Part shown: positions 26,425 to 36,861 of the stretch, one piece after another | Layout: each line of letters starts with the position of its first letter | Numbering within the stretch: position 1 is the first letter of the stretch | Assembly: GCA_012727435.1 (NCBI GenBank) | Contig: JAAYHB010000004.1 | Span: 1-64,000 of the forward strand | DNA length: 64,000 nt | Direction of reading: 5' to 3' | From: Clostridiales bacterium | GTDB taxonomy: Bacteria > Bacillota > Clostridia > Oscillospirales > CAG-272 | Position numbers and translations under genes: made by a program | The notes under the pieces: generated by a model | Seen by the model: only the letters and a program-made list of their open reading frames with translations | Told to the model about the DNA's origin: nothing | Database searches by the model: none

Positions 26425-27372
26425 ATGTCGCAGAAAACGGGAGGAGTACGAGCTGTTGCCCGCAAGGATTTGACTCGCTGGCAGTGGACCTGGAAGGAAA
26501 TGAAGCGCAACAAAGTGGGCTATTTCATGGTTGCGCCTTACATGATTCTCTTCACGATATTCACGGTCATACCCGTGCTGTTGTCGATATTAATCAGCTT
26601 TACCGACTTCAACATGCTTGAGTGGCCTGATTTCGTATTCCTCGACAATTATATCAACCTGTTCCTCGATGATGACATTTTCCTCATAGCCGTAAAGAAC
26701 ACCTTCATTTTTGCGGCGATAGTCGGCCCGGCATCCTACCTGATGTCCTTCCTTGTCGCCTGGTTTATAAACGAGCTTCCTCCGAAGATAAGGGCGGTGG
26801 TAACGCTTATATTCTATGCGCCCTCGATTTCGGGCGAAGTCTACATGATCTGGAAGACCCTCTTTTCGGGCGACTCGTACGGCTGGGTCAATGCGACGCT
26901 GCTGCGGCTCGACATAATAACCAAGGAAATACAGTTCTTCGAGGATGAAGATTATGTCATGCCCCTGTGTATTGTGGTTGCGCTCTGGCTTTCGCTGGGC
27001 ACCGCCTTCCTGGCCTTTATCGCCGGCCTTCAGGGCGTGCGGCGTGAGCTTTACGAGGCCGGGGCGGTTGACGGTGTCAGAAACCGCTGGCAGGAATTGT
27101 GGTATATAACCCTGCCCGAAATGAAGCCGCAGCTAATGTTCGGCGCCATCATGTCGATTACCAACTCATTCGGTTTCGGAGCGGTGGTCACCAACCTGTG
27201 CGGCTTCCCGTCGGTTAACTATGCGGCGCATACCATAATGCACCACCTTGAGGACTACGGTAGTTCACGACTTGAAATAGGTTATTCATCGACAATAGCG
27301 GTTGTGCTTTTCGCAATAATGGTCGGTGCAAACCTCGTGGTAACGAAACTAATTTCAAAGGTGGGACAGTAA
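26425..27372 (+). CDS. Sugar ABC transporter permease, MalF/LplB-like (first pair)
   Basis: A 315-residue inner-membrane permease with six membrane segments and the EAA loop EAGAVDGVRNRWQELWYITLP that contacts the ATPase. AAGGAGAGAG precedes the ATG, 33 nt after the binding-protein stop. It ends 1 nt before its partner begins, consistent with a MalF/MalG heterodimer. Substrate is unknown; families of this type carry oligosaccharides or, in some Firmicutes, pectin or xylan fragments. No ATPase gene is adjacent, so an ATPase shared with other sugar transporters is implied. Confidence 0.88.
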   Translation: MSQKTGGVRAVARKDLTRWQWTWKEMKRNKVGYFMVAPYMILFTIFTVIPVLLSILISFTDFNMLEWPDFVFLDNYINLFLDDDIFLIAVKNTFIFAAIVGPASYLMSFLVAWFINELPPKIRAVVTLIFYAPSISGEVYMIWKTLFSGDSYGWVNATLLRLDIITKEIQFFEDEDYVMPLCIVVALWLSLGTAFLAFIAGLQGVRRELYEAGAVDGVRNRWQELWYITLPEMKPQLMFGAIMSITNSFGFGAVVTNLCGFPSVNYAAHTIMHHLEDYGSSRLEIGYSSTIAVVLFAIMVGANLVVTKLISKVGQ

Positions 27373-27373
27373 T

Positions 27374-28246
27374 ATGGCAAAGCTAAGGACAAGAAGGCAC
27401 AGGGTAGTTCTCAGCCGTTCGGTGGGCGGAGACGCCGGTATTACGATAGTGCTGACGCTGCTCGGAGCATTTATGTTTTTGCCGATGCTCTATGTGATAA
27501 TGCAGTCTCTCAAACCTCTGGATGAGCTCTGGAGATTTCCCCCGAGATTTTACGTTACAAAGCCCACTTTGAAAAACTTCAAGGACCTGTTCGTCCTTAT
27601 GAACACCTCTTGGGTGCCCTTTACAAGATATCTGTTCAACACCCTATTCACATCGGTGGTGGGCACTACGGGACACCTTTTCGTCGCGTCAATGGCTGCA
27701 TACGCTATGGCTAAGATCCCCATGCCGGGCGGCAGGGCGATGTTCAAAACCGTGCGTATGTCGCTCATGTTCCACGCGACGGTGACCACCGTGACCAGCT
27801 TCGTGATAATGAGCGCCTTCCGTTGGATTGACACCTACCTGGCTATTATATTCCCGGCGCTGGCCTACACTCTCGGCCTTTATCTGATGAAGCAATTCAT
27901 GGAGTCAAACGTTACCGACTCGGTGCTGGAGAGCGCCAGAATGGACGGTGCGTCTGAGCTCAAGACCTTCTGGGTCATTGCGATGCCGATGGTCAAGCCG
28001 GCGTGGCTGACGCTGCTTATTTACTGCTTTGAGAGGCTCTGGAACGCCGGCACGTCGATATACATACATTCTGAGCAGCTAAAATCCTTTAACTATGCTA
28101 TCCAACAGGTTATGGCGGGCGGTATCAAGCGTGCCGGAGCCGGTGCCGCCGCTACGGTGGTAATGATGGTTGTACCTATTACGGTCTTCGTAATCTCGCA
28201 GTCTAACATTATTGAGACAATGGGCTCCAGCGGAATGAAAGACTGA
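27374..28246 (+). CDS. Sugar ABC transporter permease, MalG/LplC-like (first pair)
   Basis: A 290-residue permease with six membrane segments and an EAA loop ESARMDGASELKTFWVIAMP. Together with the preceding gene it forms the first of two permease pairs in this operon. The C-terminus is unusual in continuing past the last membrane segment with Ile/Glu/Ser-rich residues. The following gene has its ribosome site directly after the stop. Confidence 0.88.
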   Translation: MAKLRTRRHRVVLSRSVGGDAGITIVLTLLGAFMFLPMLYVIMQSLKPLDELWRFPPRFYVTKPTLKNFKDLFVLMNTSWVPFTRYLFNTLFTSVVGTTGHLFVASMAAYAMAKIPMPGGRAMFKTVRMSLMFHATVTTVTSFVIMSAFRWIDTYLAIIFPALAYTLGLYLMKQFMESNVTDSVLESARMDGASELKTFWVIAMPMVKPAWLTLLIYCFERLWNAGTSIYIHSEQLKSFNYAIQQVMAGGIKRAGAGAAATVVMMVVPITVFVISQSNIIETMGSSGMKD

Positions 28247-28262
28247 GGGGGAGGTGAGATTA

Positions 28263-30401
28263 ATGAAAAAAGCTGCATCAATTCTCTGCCTTTGCTTTGT
28301 GCTTGTCATGCTGTTCTCGGTAACGGCAAGTGCGGCAAAGCCCTACCAAACCTATACCTACAGCGCAGACCCCCCTTCGAGCACCTACGCGCAGTATTCG
28401 CCCGATGCTTATACGCCGCTTATGGTCATCGACTCTACCTACATGGGTCTTGAAACACCGATTTCCGACCCGAGAGATATCTTTGTCGACGACAGGATGA
28501 ACATATACATCGCTGACGCGAAGAACAACCGGATAATTGTGCTTGACCGCTATTACAAGATCAAGTTCATTATCAGCAAATTCATCAACGAATTCGGTAT
28601 CGACGACGAGTTCACATCTCCTTCGGGCGTGTTTGTCACCAAGGATACCATCTATGTCTGTGATACAGACGCAAACCGGATTGTCACATTTGACAGAAGC
28701 GGCAATTACAAAAAGATTATCCCGCAGCCCGAGAGCAACCTTTTCGAGAATGACGCTGTCTACAAGCCGATTGCCGTCGCCGTCGACCAGTACGGCAGAA
28801 TCTTCGTGGTGTCCTCGACGACATACGAAGGCGTCATAGTCATGACCTCCGACGGCGAGATGACCGGCTTTATCGGTGCGCAGGCGGTCACCATTTCACA
28901 ATGGCAGATTTTGTGGAGACGCTTCCAGACCGCCGAGCAGCGCGCCCTGACCGCGGCCTTCGTACCCACAGAGTTCAACAACATAACCATCACAGACGAC
29001 GGCTTTATCTATGTTACAATTTCGTCGATAGCAGACTCACAGGTCAGAAGCTTTATAAACGGTGGAAGCAGCAAGTATTCGCCGGTCAAGATGCTCAATG
29101 CCGCCGGCGACGAGATTATGAGGCGGAACGGCTTCCAGGTGCCGGCTGGTGAAATTAGCTTCCAGAGAATGACCATGGATGCAGTTACCGGACCTTCCAA
29201 GCTGGTTGACGTCGCTGTGGGTCCCGAGAAGACCTGGTCGATTATAGACGAAAAAAGAAGCAAAATATTCACTTATGATTTTGACGGCAACCTGCTGTTT
29301 GCCTTCGGTAACGACGGCTCGCAGCTCGGAAACATCAAAACCATAAGGGCCATAGCATATCAGGGCGATTTGCTTTTGGTTCTTGACAGCAACTTCAACA
29401 GCTTCACGGTATTTCAGAGAACCGAGTACGGCGATATCCTGATAAGAGCGCTGGCAAACGAAAACGCCCGCCGCTACAGCAAAGCGGTTGACGACTGGAC
29501 CGAGATACTTAAGCGAAACATCAACTTCGACGCAGCTTATATCGGTATCGGAAAAGCGCTTTACAGGAGCGGCGAGTACGAAAAGGCCATGGCCTACTAC
29601 AAGGCAGCTTACGACACCAAGAACTACTCGGAAGCCTACAAGGAGGTCCGCAAGGCCTGGATTTCAAAATTCGTGCTGCTTATACCGGTGATAATTATTA
29701 TCATTGTTGTGGCATGGACCAAATTCATACGGTATGCAGCCAAAATCAACAGGCGTGCAGCCACCGCCGGAGGCAAACGCACATTCAAGGAAGAGCTGCT
29801 TTACGCCTTCCATGTAATCTTTCACCCCTTTGACGGTTTCTGGGATTTGAAGCACGAAAAGCGCGGCTCAATGCGCGCGGCCGTGGTTCTCGTACTTGCT
29901 ACGGTACTGACATATTACTATGACTCGATAGGCGCGGGTTATATAGTAAATCGCTACGGCTACTATAGCACGATACTGTCGGTTGCAATCAACAGTGTGC
30001 TGGCGCCTATGTTCCTGTTTGCAATTGCAAACTGGTGCCTGACAACACTCTTTGATGGTGAGGGAAGCTTCAAGGATATCATTATAGCAATCTCATATTC
30101 TCTTGTACCGTTGATTCTCACTCAGATTCCGGCTACGATCATGTCGAACTTCGTGACGGTTGAAGAGGTGAACGTCCTGCAGTTGATTACCACAATCGGC
30201 GTTGTCTGGACCGGTGTACTGATATTCCTCGGTATGATGGTAACTCACGATTATTCACTCTTCAAGGGATTCACCACGACGGTCGGAACGCTTATCGGAA
30301 TGCTGTTTATAATGTTCATCGGGATTTTGTTTGCGACCCTCTTCGGAAAGCTTGTGAGCTTCGTCACCAACATCTTCATAGAAATCGGTTACCGAATATG
30401 A
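28263..30401 (+). CDS. NHL-propeller / TPR / YIP1 membrane protein
   Basis: The ATG at 28263 follows GGGGGAGGTG; a GTG three codons upstream overlaps that site. The 712-residue product has a signal peptide (about 1-26), an extracellular NHL-type beta-propeller (about 50-390, with repeated DPRDIFVDDRMNIYIAD and SPSGVFVTKDTIYVCD blades), a TPR-like helical stretch (about 395-465, RYSKAVDDWTEILKRN and YEKAMAYYKAAYDTK), a membrane segment (about 467-488) and a YIP1-type domain with about five more membrane segments (520-712). NHL propellers bind proteins, RNA or glycans. The family often occurs beside DUF5696 and sugar ABC genes, so it may help assemble or gate the transporter; no function is proven. 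Confidence 0.8.
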   Translation: MKKAASILCLCFVLVMLFSVTASAAKPYQTYTYSADPPSSTYAQYSPDAYTPLMVIDSTYMGLETPISDPRDIFVDDRMNIYIADAKNNRIIVLDRYYKIKFIISKFINEFGIDDEFTSPSGVFVTKDTIYVCDTDANRIVTFDRSGNYKKIIPQPESNLFENDAVYKPIAVAVDQYGRIFVVSSTTYEGVIVMTSDGEMTGFIGAQAVTISQWQILWRRFQTAEQRALTAAFVPTEFNNITITDDGFIYVTISSIADSQVRSFINGGSSKYSPVKMLNAAGDEIMRRNGFQVPAGEISFQRMTMDAVTGPSKLVDVAVGPEKTWSIIDEKRSKIFTYDFDGNLLFAFGNDGSQLGNIKTIRAIAYQGDLLLVLDSNFNSFTVFQRTEYGDILIRALANENARRYSKAVDDWTEILKRNINFDAAYIGIGKALYRSGEYEKAMAYYKAAYDTKNYSEAYKEVRKAWISKFVLLIPVIIIIIVVAWTKFIRYAAKINRRAATAGGKRTFKEELLYAFHVIFHPFDGFWDLKHEKRGSMRAAVVLVLATVLTYYYDSIGAGYIVNRYGYYSTILSVAINSVLAPMFLFAIANWCLTTLFDGEGSFKDIIIAISYSLVPLILTQIPATIMSNFVTVEEVNVLQLITTIGVVWTGVLIFLGMMVTHDYSLFKGFTTTVGTLIGMLFIMFIGILFATLFGKLVSFVTNIFIEIGYRI

Positions 30402-30426
30402 GTTGCGGAAAGAGAGGCGAAATATA

Positions 30427-33400
30427 ATGAAAAAATTCATAAGAACAATATCCCTGCTCTTGACTGCAATTATTATGCTCGGCGGCTTGTCGTGCTTGTC
30501 GGTAATCGGAGTATCTGCCACTTCTTCAGGTAATAAGGATGAAGGACCGACTATTAAGGAAATTCTTCAAGGTTACCTGACGAAAAAGTATGATACTCCC
30601 GAGGCGAAGCTCGCCACAATGGAGCAAAGGCTTGAGAAGGATGGCTACCAGCTCTGGGTCGACAAGCTTAGCGGCGAGGTCGCGTGGGTCAACCTTGCAA
30701 CCGGGCAGATATTGTTTACAAACCCCTATGATATAGCCACCACTCATGGCTCTGCCTCGACAAAAGAGCAGCTTATGTCCCAGATTCATGTCAGATATGT
30801 TGACAATGACACCGAAAAATCTTTCTACAGCTTTGTTGAGGCGGCCTACAGAGGCCAGATTAAAGTCAAGAACATTAAAAACGGAATACGTGTCGAGTAT
30901 ACGCTCGGCCGCGAGGAAACCAGAATGCTGGTTCCCAGGCTTATCCGGCGCGACCGTTATGAAAACCTCATACGCAGTGTCGTTGCAGCCGAGCTCGGCG
31001 AAGAAAACTTTACATTTAAAAAGCTCGACGCTTACTACCTGCTGAAGGACCCCGAGGAGCAGACTTCCGAACGGGCAAAGCAGGAGCTGTATGCAGCCTT
31101 CCCGATTACAAGGAAGATGGCGGTTTACGTCTTTGACCCCACGGCTTCCGAAACCGAAATCCGCAAGGTTGAGGAAATAATCAAGACATACTGCCCGCTG
31201 TATACATACGAGATGCTTGATCAAGACCATCAAATTACCGAATATGAGGGCTCGGACCGCGCGCCGGCGCTGTTTAAGCTCGCGCTCGAGTACACGCTTG
31301 ACGAGCATGGTTTGAGCGTCAGGCTCCCGGCAAATGGAATACGCTTTGACGAGTCTCAGTATAAGCTTGAGTACATAAGCATACTTCCGTTCATGGGCGC
31401 CGGTGCAAGCTATTCGGGTTCCGACCAAACAAAAGTCCAGACGGGCTATACTTTCTTCCCGGACGGTTCGGGCTCGATTTTCAGGTTTGAAAAGCTTGCC
31501 TCGCTGCCGACCACGACAATAGCCGGAAAGGTATACGGACCCGACTATGCTTACCAGTCGCTTGTCGGCTCCAACCAGGAAATTATCAGGTACCCAGCGT
31601 TCGGCATTGTGTCGAATAATATAATTTCTCAGTATGTCCGGACCGAGGTTGACGGCAAGATTTCGCTGGTGCTGCAGGACGTGAATGTTGACAGCGGGTA
31701 TCTTTCCGTGATTGAGGAGGGCGACGCGCTGACAGAAATCTATACCAATCACGCACCGCCGCTGCACAAATACAATTATATGGAGATGCGCGTCTATCCC
31801 CGGCCGAAAGATAGCTATAACATGAGAGATGCCATCTCTGTCGGTATGAACACTACCTGGACGGTTGTCTCCTCAAGAAAATATGTGGGCAGCTATAAGA
31901 TCAGGTATTTCATGCTGACCGACGACAATATCGCCAAGGAAAAGGGCATCACTAAATACTACGAAACCTCATGGATCGGAATGGCTACCGCCTACCGCGA
32001 GTATCTTGCCAGGACCGGTGTGCTTAACAGACTAACAGACGATGATGTCAAGCCCGACATCCCGCTATACATCGAAACCTTCGGGGCTATGGAAACCATC
32101 GAGAGGATACTTTCTATCCCGGTCAACAAGATGGTTCCGCTGACCTCGTTTGAGGATATCAAAACGATGTACGACGAGCTCTCGGCAGACGGCATTACCA
32201 ACATCAACTTTAAGCTCACCGGATACGCCAACGGAGGCATGTACTCGTCAATGCCTTATAACCTCAAGTGGGAGAAGGCGGTCGGAGGCAAAGAAGGCTT
32301 CAAAGAGCTTGTCGAATATGCAAAGGAGAGGGGCTTCGGAGTTTATCCCGATTTCGACTTTGCATATGCGTGGAGCGGACTTAACGGGCTGTTTGATGGC
32401 CTGAGCGAAAAGCAGCATTACGCAAAGACGATTGACAACAGGTATGCCAACAGACGCGAATACAGTGCGCTCTATCAGACCTTCACGCAGAGGTTCGCGT
32501 TCTCCAACAGCATGGTCATCTCGCCCGCCTATTTCAGCCATTTCTATGAAAAGCTGTCAAGCAACTATAAAAAGACCGGCGCAACCTCGATTTCGGTATC
32601 GACGCTCGGCACTGCCCTTAACTCGGACTTTGACAAAAAAGAGCCCTATAACCGCGAGGACTCCAAGGCCTTCACAATTGAGGCCTTCCAGTACCTCGAC
32701 AGCAATTACGACAGCATCATGACCAGCGGCGGCAACGCCTACATATGGAAATATGTAGACTACATTCTCAACGTGTCGCTCGATTCCAGCCGCTATGTCA
32801 GGTCAAGCAACTCGGTTCCTTTTATCGGCACGGTGCTGCACGGCTCAATCCAGTTTGCCGGAACTCCGCTCAACATGGAGGGCAACATCGGTTATGCCAA
32901 GCTGAGGATAATCGAGAACGGTGCTGCTCCCTACTTCACACTGTCGTATCAGAATCAGACCCTGCTCAAGGAAGACAGGTACTTCAGCAAATACTATTCG
33001 GTCCGCTATGACATCTGGTACAACGAGCTTGTTGAAATCTACAACGAACTCAACAGCCTGCTCTCCGATGTACAAACCAAGCTGATTATCGACCACAAAT
33101 TCCTGATAGGTGAGCGTGTCCCCGACGAGGACGAACTTGAGGCCGACATCCGCGAGGAGATGGAGAGAATCGGCAAAGAGCTGTCGGATGCCGAAGCTGC
33201 GGCAGCGGCTAAAGCGGTACAGACTATACTCGACGCCAGAATGACCGCAAAGCACAATGCGGCCAGAAATCAGGAGCTTCTCGCCACGGCAATTAAAGCG
33301 GCAGAGGATGCCCTTGCCTCGATAGCAGCTATCGGGGAGGCGCTGCGGGCAATACCCGAGGCCGAGGCAGCTATTGAAGCTGCAATCGCGGCCGAAGCAG

Positions 33401-34743
33401 AGGCTCAGGCAGCTTATGACGCGGCTAGGGCTGCGTCCGATGAGGCAAGAGCTGCCTACCAGAACGCCCTATCCACCGGAGATACCGACCTGATCAACTC
33501 CACAAGAGAAGCGTATACAGCAGCCACTGCGGCCGAAACTGCGGCAAGACAGGCTCACACCAACGCGCAGAACGCCGTGAAGGAGGCGCAGAACGATTAT
33601 ACTGTTGCGACAAAGAATCTTGAGACGGTTCTTAAAGCCGGCACAGATGCGGTTGATGCCGCAGAAAAGGCAGCAAACGAGGCAGCTGTCCTTGCGAAAG
33701 ACGCCCGCGCCGCAGCAGAATTTGTAAATACGATAGAGAGCGCAACCGTACAGATCAAACAGTCGGCGCTTGATTACGCGACCCAGGCCGAAAATGCTGC
33801 AGCAGAGGCATTGAGTTATGCCAACAAGGCCAGGAACAATGCAGCGGCGGCTATAGCAATCAGCTCGGATAAGACTGTCGCGGCGCTGATAACCACCGCA
33901 AGGAGCACGGCTACATCTGTCGATACAAGAGTGGCAGACGTCAAGACCAAATACGACTCGCTGCTTCTTGCAGTATCAAGGCGCGAGGAGGCCATCGCCG
34001 CCGAGGCCGAGGCGCTGCGGATATATGAGGAAGCGCTGGTAGCTTATGAAGCGGCCAAAGCCGCGGCCGCCCTGCCGACCGCAACCCAGGACGATAAAGA
34101 AGCCGCAACCGCGGCCGGTACCGCGATGAACATGGCAAAAGCAGACTACATTACGGCGCAGTCAAACACCACCAAAGCGACAAACTCGGTCAACTCGGCA
34201 CTCACCGCCACACGTGTCTCGCTCCAGAGAGCGCTGGATACAAAGAACAGCGTGCTTGCGACCGCTGAATCGATCGATAAGGCACTCAAGGATGCCGCGG
34301 ATGCCATCGCCCTGCTCAACGCTACCGAAGGCATCAGCGAAATTATCAAGGCTGCAGCTGCAGATGCCTATGCCAAGGCAGAGGAAGCAGCCGTCGAGGT
34401 GAGTGTATATGTCGAGTCTTCAAGCGCCAAGTATAACGAGGCGGCAGAGCTGGTTAAGGAGTATATTGTGATTGAAGAGACTCCTGCTGACAATCAAACT
34501 CCTGACGACCAGACGACTGAACCCGAGCCCGGCGAGGAGGAAAGCGAAGAATACGTATACACCAAGTACACCAACGACAACGGTAACATCGTAATGGTGA
34601 CCTATGGCGACCAGGACAATGCCGGCTACTATCTTGCGTACAAGACCTTTGTGCTCAACTACAACTTCTTTGACGTGACGGTTGTCATTGAAGGAGTCAA
34701 ATACACAATACCCGCCTCAGGATATATTGTGTTCTATCATTAA
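30427..34743 (+). CDS. DUF5696-like secreted protein with a large alanine-rich helical insert
   Basis: The ATG at 30427 starts a signal peptide (about 1-38). Residues about 40-900 hold a beta-rich N-terminal region and a DUF5696-like region (PLYIETFGAME, GFGVYPDFDFAYAW, GTVLHGSIQFAGTPLN) with an alpha/beta barrel pattern that suggests a glycoside-hydrolase-like fold. About residues 920-1350 are an Ala/Glu/Lys-rich coiled coil of roughly 430 residues, then an Asp/Glu/Pro linker and a final beta-strand unit (YTKYTNDNGNIVMVTYGDQ ... IPASGYIVFYH) that belongs with the main domain. No lipobox or sorting motif is seen. It may hold or trim a polysaccharide outside the cell and feed the transporter. 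The total of 1438 residues is very large for this family. Confidence 0.8.
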   Translation: MKKFIRTISLLLTAIIMLGGLSCLSVIGVSATSSGNKDEGPTIKEILQGYLTKKYDTPEAKLATMEQRLEKDGYQLWVDKLSGEVAWVNLATGQILFTNPYDIATTHGSASTKEQLMSQIHVRYVDNDTEKSFYSFVEAAYRGQIKVKNIKNGIRVEYTLGREETRMLVPRLIRRDRYENLIRSVVAAELGEENFTFKKLDAYYLLKDPEEQTSERAKQELYAAFPITRKMAVYVFDPTASETEIRKVEEIIKTYCPLYTYEMLDQDHQITEYEGSDRAPALFKLALEYTLDEHGLSVRLPANGIRFDESQYKLEYISILPFMGAGASYSGSDQTKVQTGYTFFPDGSGSIFRFEKLASLPTTTIAGKVYGPDYAYQSLVGSNQEIIRYPAFGIVSNNIISQYVRTEVDGKISLVLQDVNVDSGYLSVIEEGDALTEIYTNHAPPLHKYNYMEMRVYPRPKDSYNMRDAISVGMNTTWTVVSSRKYVGSYKIRYFMLTDDNIAKEKGITKYYETSWIGMATAYREYLARTGVLNRLTDDDVKPDIPLYIETFGAMETIERILSIPVNKMVPLTSFEDIKTMYDELSADGITNINFKLTGYANGGMYSSMPYNLKWEKAVGGKEGFKELVEYAKERGFGVYPDFDFAYAWSGLNGLFDGLSEKQHYAKTIDNRYANRREYSALYQTFTQRFAFSNSMVISPAYFSHFYEKLSSNYKKTGATSISVSTLGTALNSDFDKKEPYNREDSKAFTIEAFQYLDSNYDSIMTSGGNAYIWKYVDYILNVSLDSSRYVRSSNSVPFIGTVLHGSIQFAGTPLNMEGNIGYAKLRIIENGAAPYFTLSYQNQTLLKEDRYFSKYYSVRYDIWYNELVEIYNELNSLLSDVQTKLIIDHKFLIGERVPDEDELEADIREEMERIGKELSDAEAAAAAKAVQTILDARMTAKHNAARNQELLATAIKAAEDALASIAAIGEALRAIPEAEAAIEAAIAAEAEAQAAYDAARAASDEARAAYQNALSTGDTDLINSTREAYTAATAAETAARQAHTNAQNAVKEAQNDYTVATKNLETVLKAGTDAVDAAEKAANEAAVLAKDARAAAEFVNTIESATVQIKQSALDYATQAENAAAEALSYANKARNNAAAAIAISSDKTVAALITTARSTATSVDTRVADVKTKYDSLLLAVSRREEAIAAEAEALRIYEEALVAYEAAKAAAALPTATQDDKEAATAAGTAMNMAKADYITAQSNTTKATNSVNSALTATRVSLQRALDTKNSVLATAESIDKALKDAADAIALLNATEGISEIIKAAAADAYAKAEEAAVEVSVYVESSSAKYNEAAELVKEYIVIEETPADNQTPDDQTTEPEPGEEESEEYVYTKYTNDNGNIVMVTYGDQDNAGYYLAYKTFVLNYNFFDVTVVIEGVKYTIPASGYIVFYH

Positions 34744-34761
34744 CGAAAGAGAGGTTTAGCA

Positions 34762-35745
34762 ATGACAAGCGAAGCAAAGCTTAAGAATACCGTCAGTGAC
34801 AAGGGTGCTGCGAAGAAAAAGCGCCACGCCTCTCTTGACAAGCGCAAGGCGCGTGCGGGCTGGCTGTTCGTGTTGCCTTTCGTGATCGGTTTTCTGGTTA
34901 TTTATCTGCCGGTCATATTCGACTCAATCAGGCTAAGTTTTTATGACATTCAGGTTTTGACCGGTGGCGGATACACACTTGAGCCGGTCGGATGGGGGAA
35001 CTACAGGGAAGCGCTTTTTGTCGACCCCAACTTTGTTCAGACCTTGCTGACCGGTATAAGACAACTTGTATTTGACATTCCCGCAATTATCATGTTCTCG
35101 CTGTTCATGGCGGTTTTGCTCAACCAGAAGATGGCGGGAAGAGCAGTTTTCCGTGCGATATTCTTCGTCCCGGTTATCCTGGCCACAGGCATTATGGCAT
35201 CTATTGATTCCCAGAACATCCTGTCGGAGTACATGGAAGAGGAAGAGGGAATCAATACCGGAACAGGACAGAGCACCGCCGCCGAGATAGTCACGGCGAT
35301 GGATATCTCAAACCTGTTCAGGAATATGAGGTTTTTCAGCGGCATGGAGGAGTATGTCGCGGCAGCCATTAACAATATTTACGACATAGTCAACCGTGCC
35401 GGCGTGCAGATGCTGATATTCCTTGCAGGTCTTCAGTCGATTGACCCGAAAATTTACGAGTCCTGCCAGATAGACGGCGCTACAAGCTGGGAGACCTTCT
35501 GGAAGATCACCTTCCCGATGATAAGCCCGATGATTTTGGTTAACGCGGTTTATACGATTATTGATTCATTTACGGCAGGCTCAAACCAGGTAATGCAGTA
35601 CATCTCAAGGGTATATCAGCAGCCCAACGGCCAAGAGGTGAGCTCGGCGATGTCGTGGATGTACTTCCTGATAGTCATGTTGATAATAGCAGCCGTAGCC
35701 GGTCTGATGTCAGCATATGTGTTCTATCAGAGACGTGATGCATAA
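34762..35745 (+). CDS. Sugar ABC transporter permease, MalF/LplB-like (second pair)
   Basis: A 327-residue permease with a Lys-rich N-terminus, six membrane segments and the EAA loop YESCQIDGATSWETFWKITF. Between the third and fourth membrane segments there is an acidic extracellular loop (EYMEEEEGINTGTGQS) longer than usual. AGAGAGG precedes the ATG. It is only 18 nt after the DUF5696 gene. With the next gene it makes a second complete permease pair, without a second binding protein in the locus. Confidence 0.88.
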   Translation: MTSEAKLKNTVSDKGAAKKKRHASLDKRKARAGWLFVLPFVIGFLVIYLPVIFDSIRLSFYDIQVLTGGGYTLEPVGWGNYREALFVDPNFVQTLLTGIRQLVFDIPAIIMFSLFMAVLLNQKMAGRAVFRAIFFVPVILATGIMASIDSQNILSEYMEEEEGINTGTGQSTAAEIVTAMDISNLFRNMRFFSGMEEYVAAAINNIYDIVNRAGVQMLIFLAGLQSIDPKIYESCQIDGATSWETFWKITFPMISPMILVNAVYTIIDSFTAGSNQVMQYISRVYQQPNGQEVSSAMSWMYFLIVMLIIAAVAGLMSAYVFYQRRDA

Positions 35746-35756
35746 GGAGGCAAAAG

Positions 35757-36845
35757 ATGAATTCTCAGAACATTGAAAAACCGAGAGTCTTGAAGGAGAC
35801 CAAAAACAAGATAAGGGTTGAGTTTGAGAGAACTCCTCTGCTCGAAAGACTCAAGGCGAAGTTTGTCTCCATGCACTTTGTGACAAACCTTATCTGGTAT
35901 ATCTTCAGGCTGGTTCTTCTGATAGGAATATCATATATCATACTTTTCCCTTTCTTTACCAAGATAGCCGGCTCGTTCATGCCTCCGGAGGACTTCGTTA
36001 ATGTGACGGTCCGCCTTATCCCGACAAAGTTTACGCTCAAAACCTACATAGCGATTTACAGGGAGATGCAGTATTCGAGGGCATTTCTCAACACCCTTCT
36101 TCTGTCCGGCTCGACCGCAATTCTGCAGACCTTTATATGCTGCTTTATCGGGTACGGCCTTGCCAAGTTCAGGTTCAAGGGCGGCAAGCTCCTTCTGATG
36201 CTGGTTATTCTGACCCTGATCGTGCCTCACCAGACCCTTCAGCTCTCGCTTTTCATGAACTTCAGATACTTTGACCTTTTCGGCATTCTGAAATTCTTCA
36301 GCGGCGGCGCCAAGGTCGGCGTGGAGTGGATTGACAATATCCTCTCGAAGATTAAGATATTGCCCTTTCCGTACGGACTGACGCTAACCAACACTTTCTG
36401 GCCGATGATGCTGCTCTCGGCCACCGGTCTGGCCTTCAAGAACGGACTTTACATCTTCGTGATGCGCCAGTTCTTCCGCGGCGTTCCTGATGAGCTTGAG
36501 GAATCAGCTTATATCGACGGTTCGGGCGTGGTCAGGACATTTATCACAATCATACTCCCCCTGTCGATACCCATGATGATTACGGTGTTCCTGTTCGCCT
36601 TCTCGTGGCAGTGGACCGACTCCTTCTACACCGGCCTGTTCTTCACGACCACGAAGACGATACTGATGCCTAAGATAGTCGGGATTCCGAAATCACTTGA
36701 GACAAACTATGCGGGGCAGAACCTCTATTATGCAGCAATCCGCAACACCTGCGGGCTTATGATTATAGCTCCGCTGGTAGTGCTCTTCCTGTTCTGCCAG
36801 AAGTTCCTTATTCAGGGGATCGAACGCTCGGGTATTACAGGCTGA
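35757..36845 (+). CDS. Sugar ABC transporter permease, MalG/LplC-like (second pair)
   Basis: A 362-residue permease with a long basic N-terminus (about 55 residues), six membrane segments and EAA loop ESAYIDGSGVVRTFITIILP. A loop near residues 175-205 (FFSGGAKVGVEWIDNIL) is longer than in the first-pair partner. AAGGAGG precedes the ATG. It is the last gene of the seven-gene locus and is followed by a strong hairpin terminator. Confidence 0.88.
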   Translation: MNSQNIEKPRVLKETKNKIRVEFERTPLLERLKAKFVSMHFVTNLIWYIFRLVLLIGISYIILFPFFTKIAGSFMPPEDFVNVTVRLIPTKFTLKTYIAIYREMQYSRAFLNTLLLSGSTAILQTFICCFIGYGLAKFRFKGGKLLLMLVILTLIVPHQTLQLSLFMNFRYFDLFGILKFFSGGAKVGVEWIDNILSKIKILPFPYGLTLTNTFWPMMLLSATGLAFKNGLYIFVMRQFFRGVPDELEESAYIDGSGVVRTFITIILPLSIPMMITVFLFAFSWQWTDSFYTGLFFTTTKTILMPKIVGIPKSLETNYAGQNLYYAAIRNTCGLMIIAPLVVLFLFCQKFLIQGIERSGITG

Positions 36846-36861
36846 TTCAATTCCTATATTT

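Noticed and set aside
30526..31767. 413-residue open frame on the minus strand opposite the DUF5696 gene
   Set aside because: The + strand frame continues through it with clear homology and a signal peptide; the minus frame lacks a start signal and homology.
22852..36845. ATP-binding subunit for the sugar transporters
   Set aside because: No Walker A/signature protein is encoded in the locus. The only ABC ATPase in the window (62367-63128) belongs to the polar amino-acid family.
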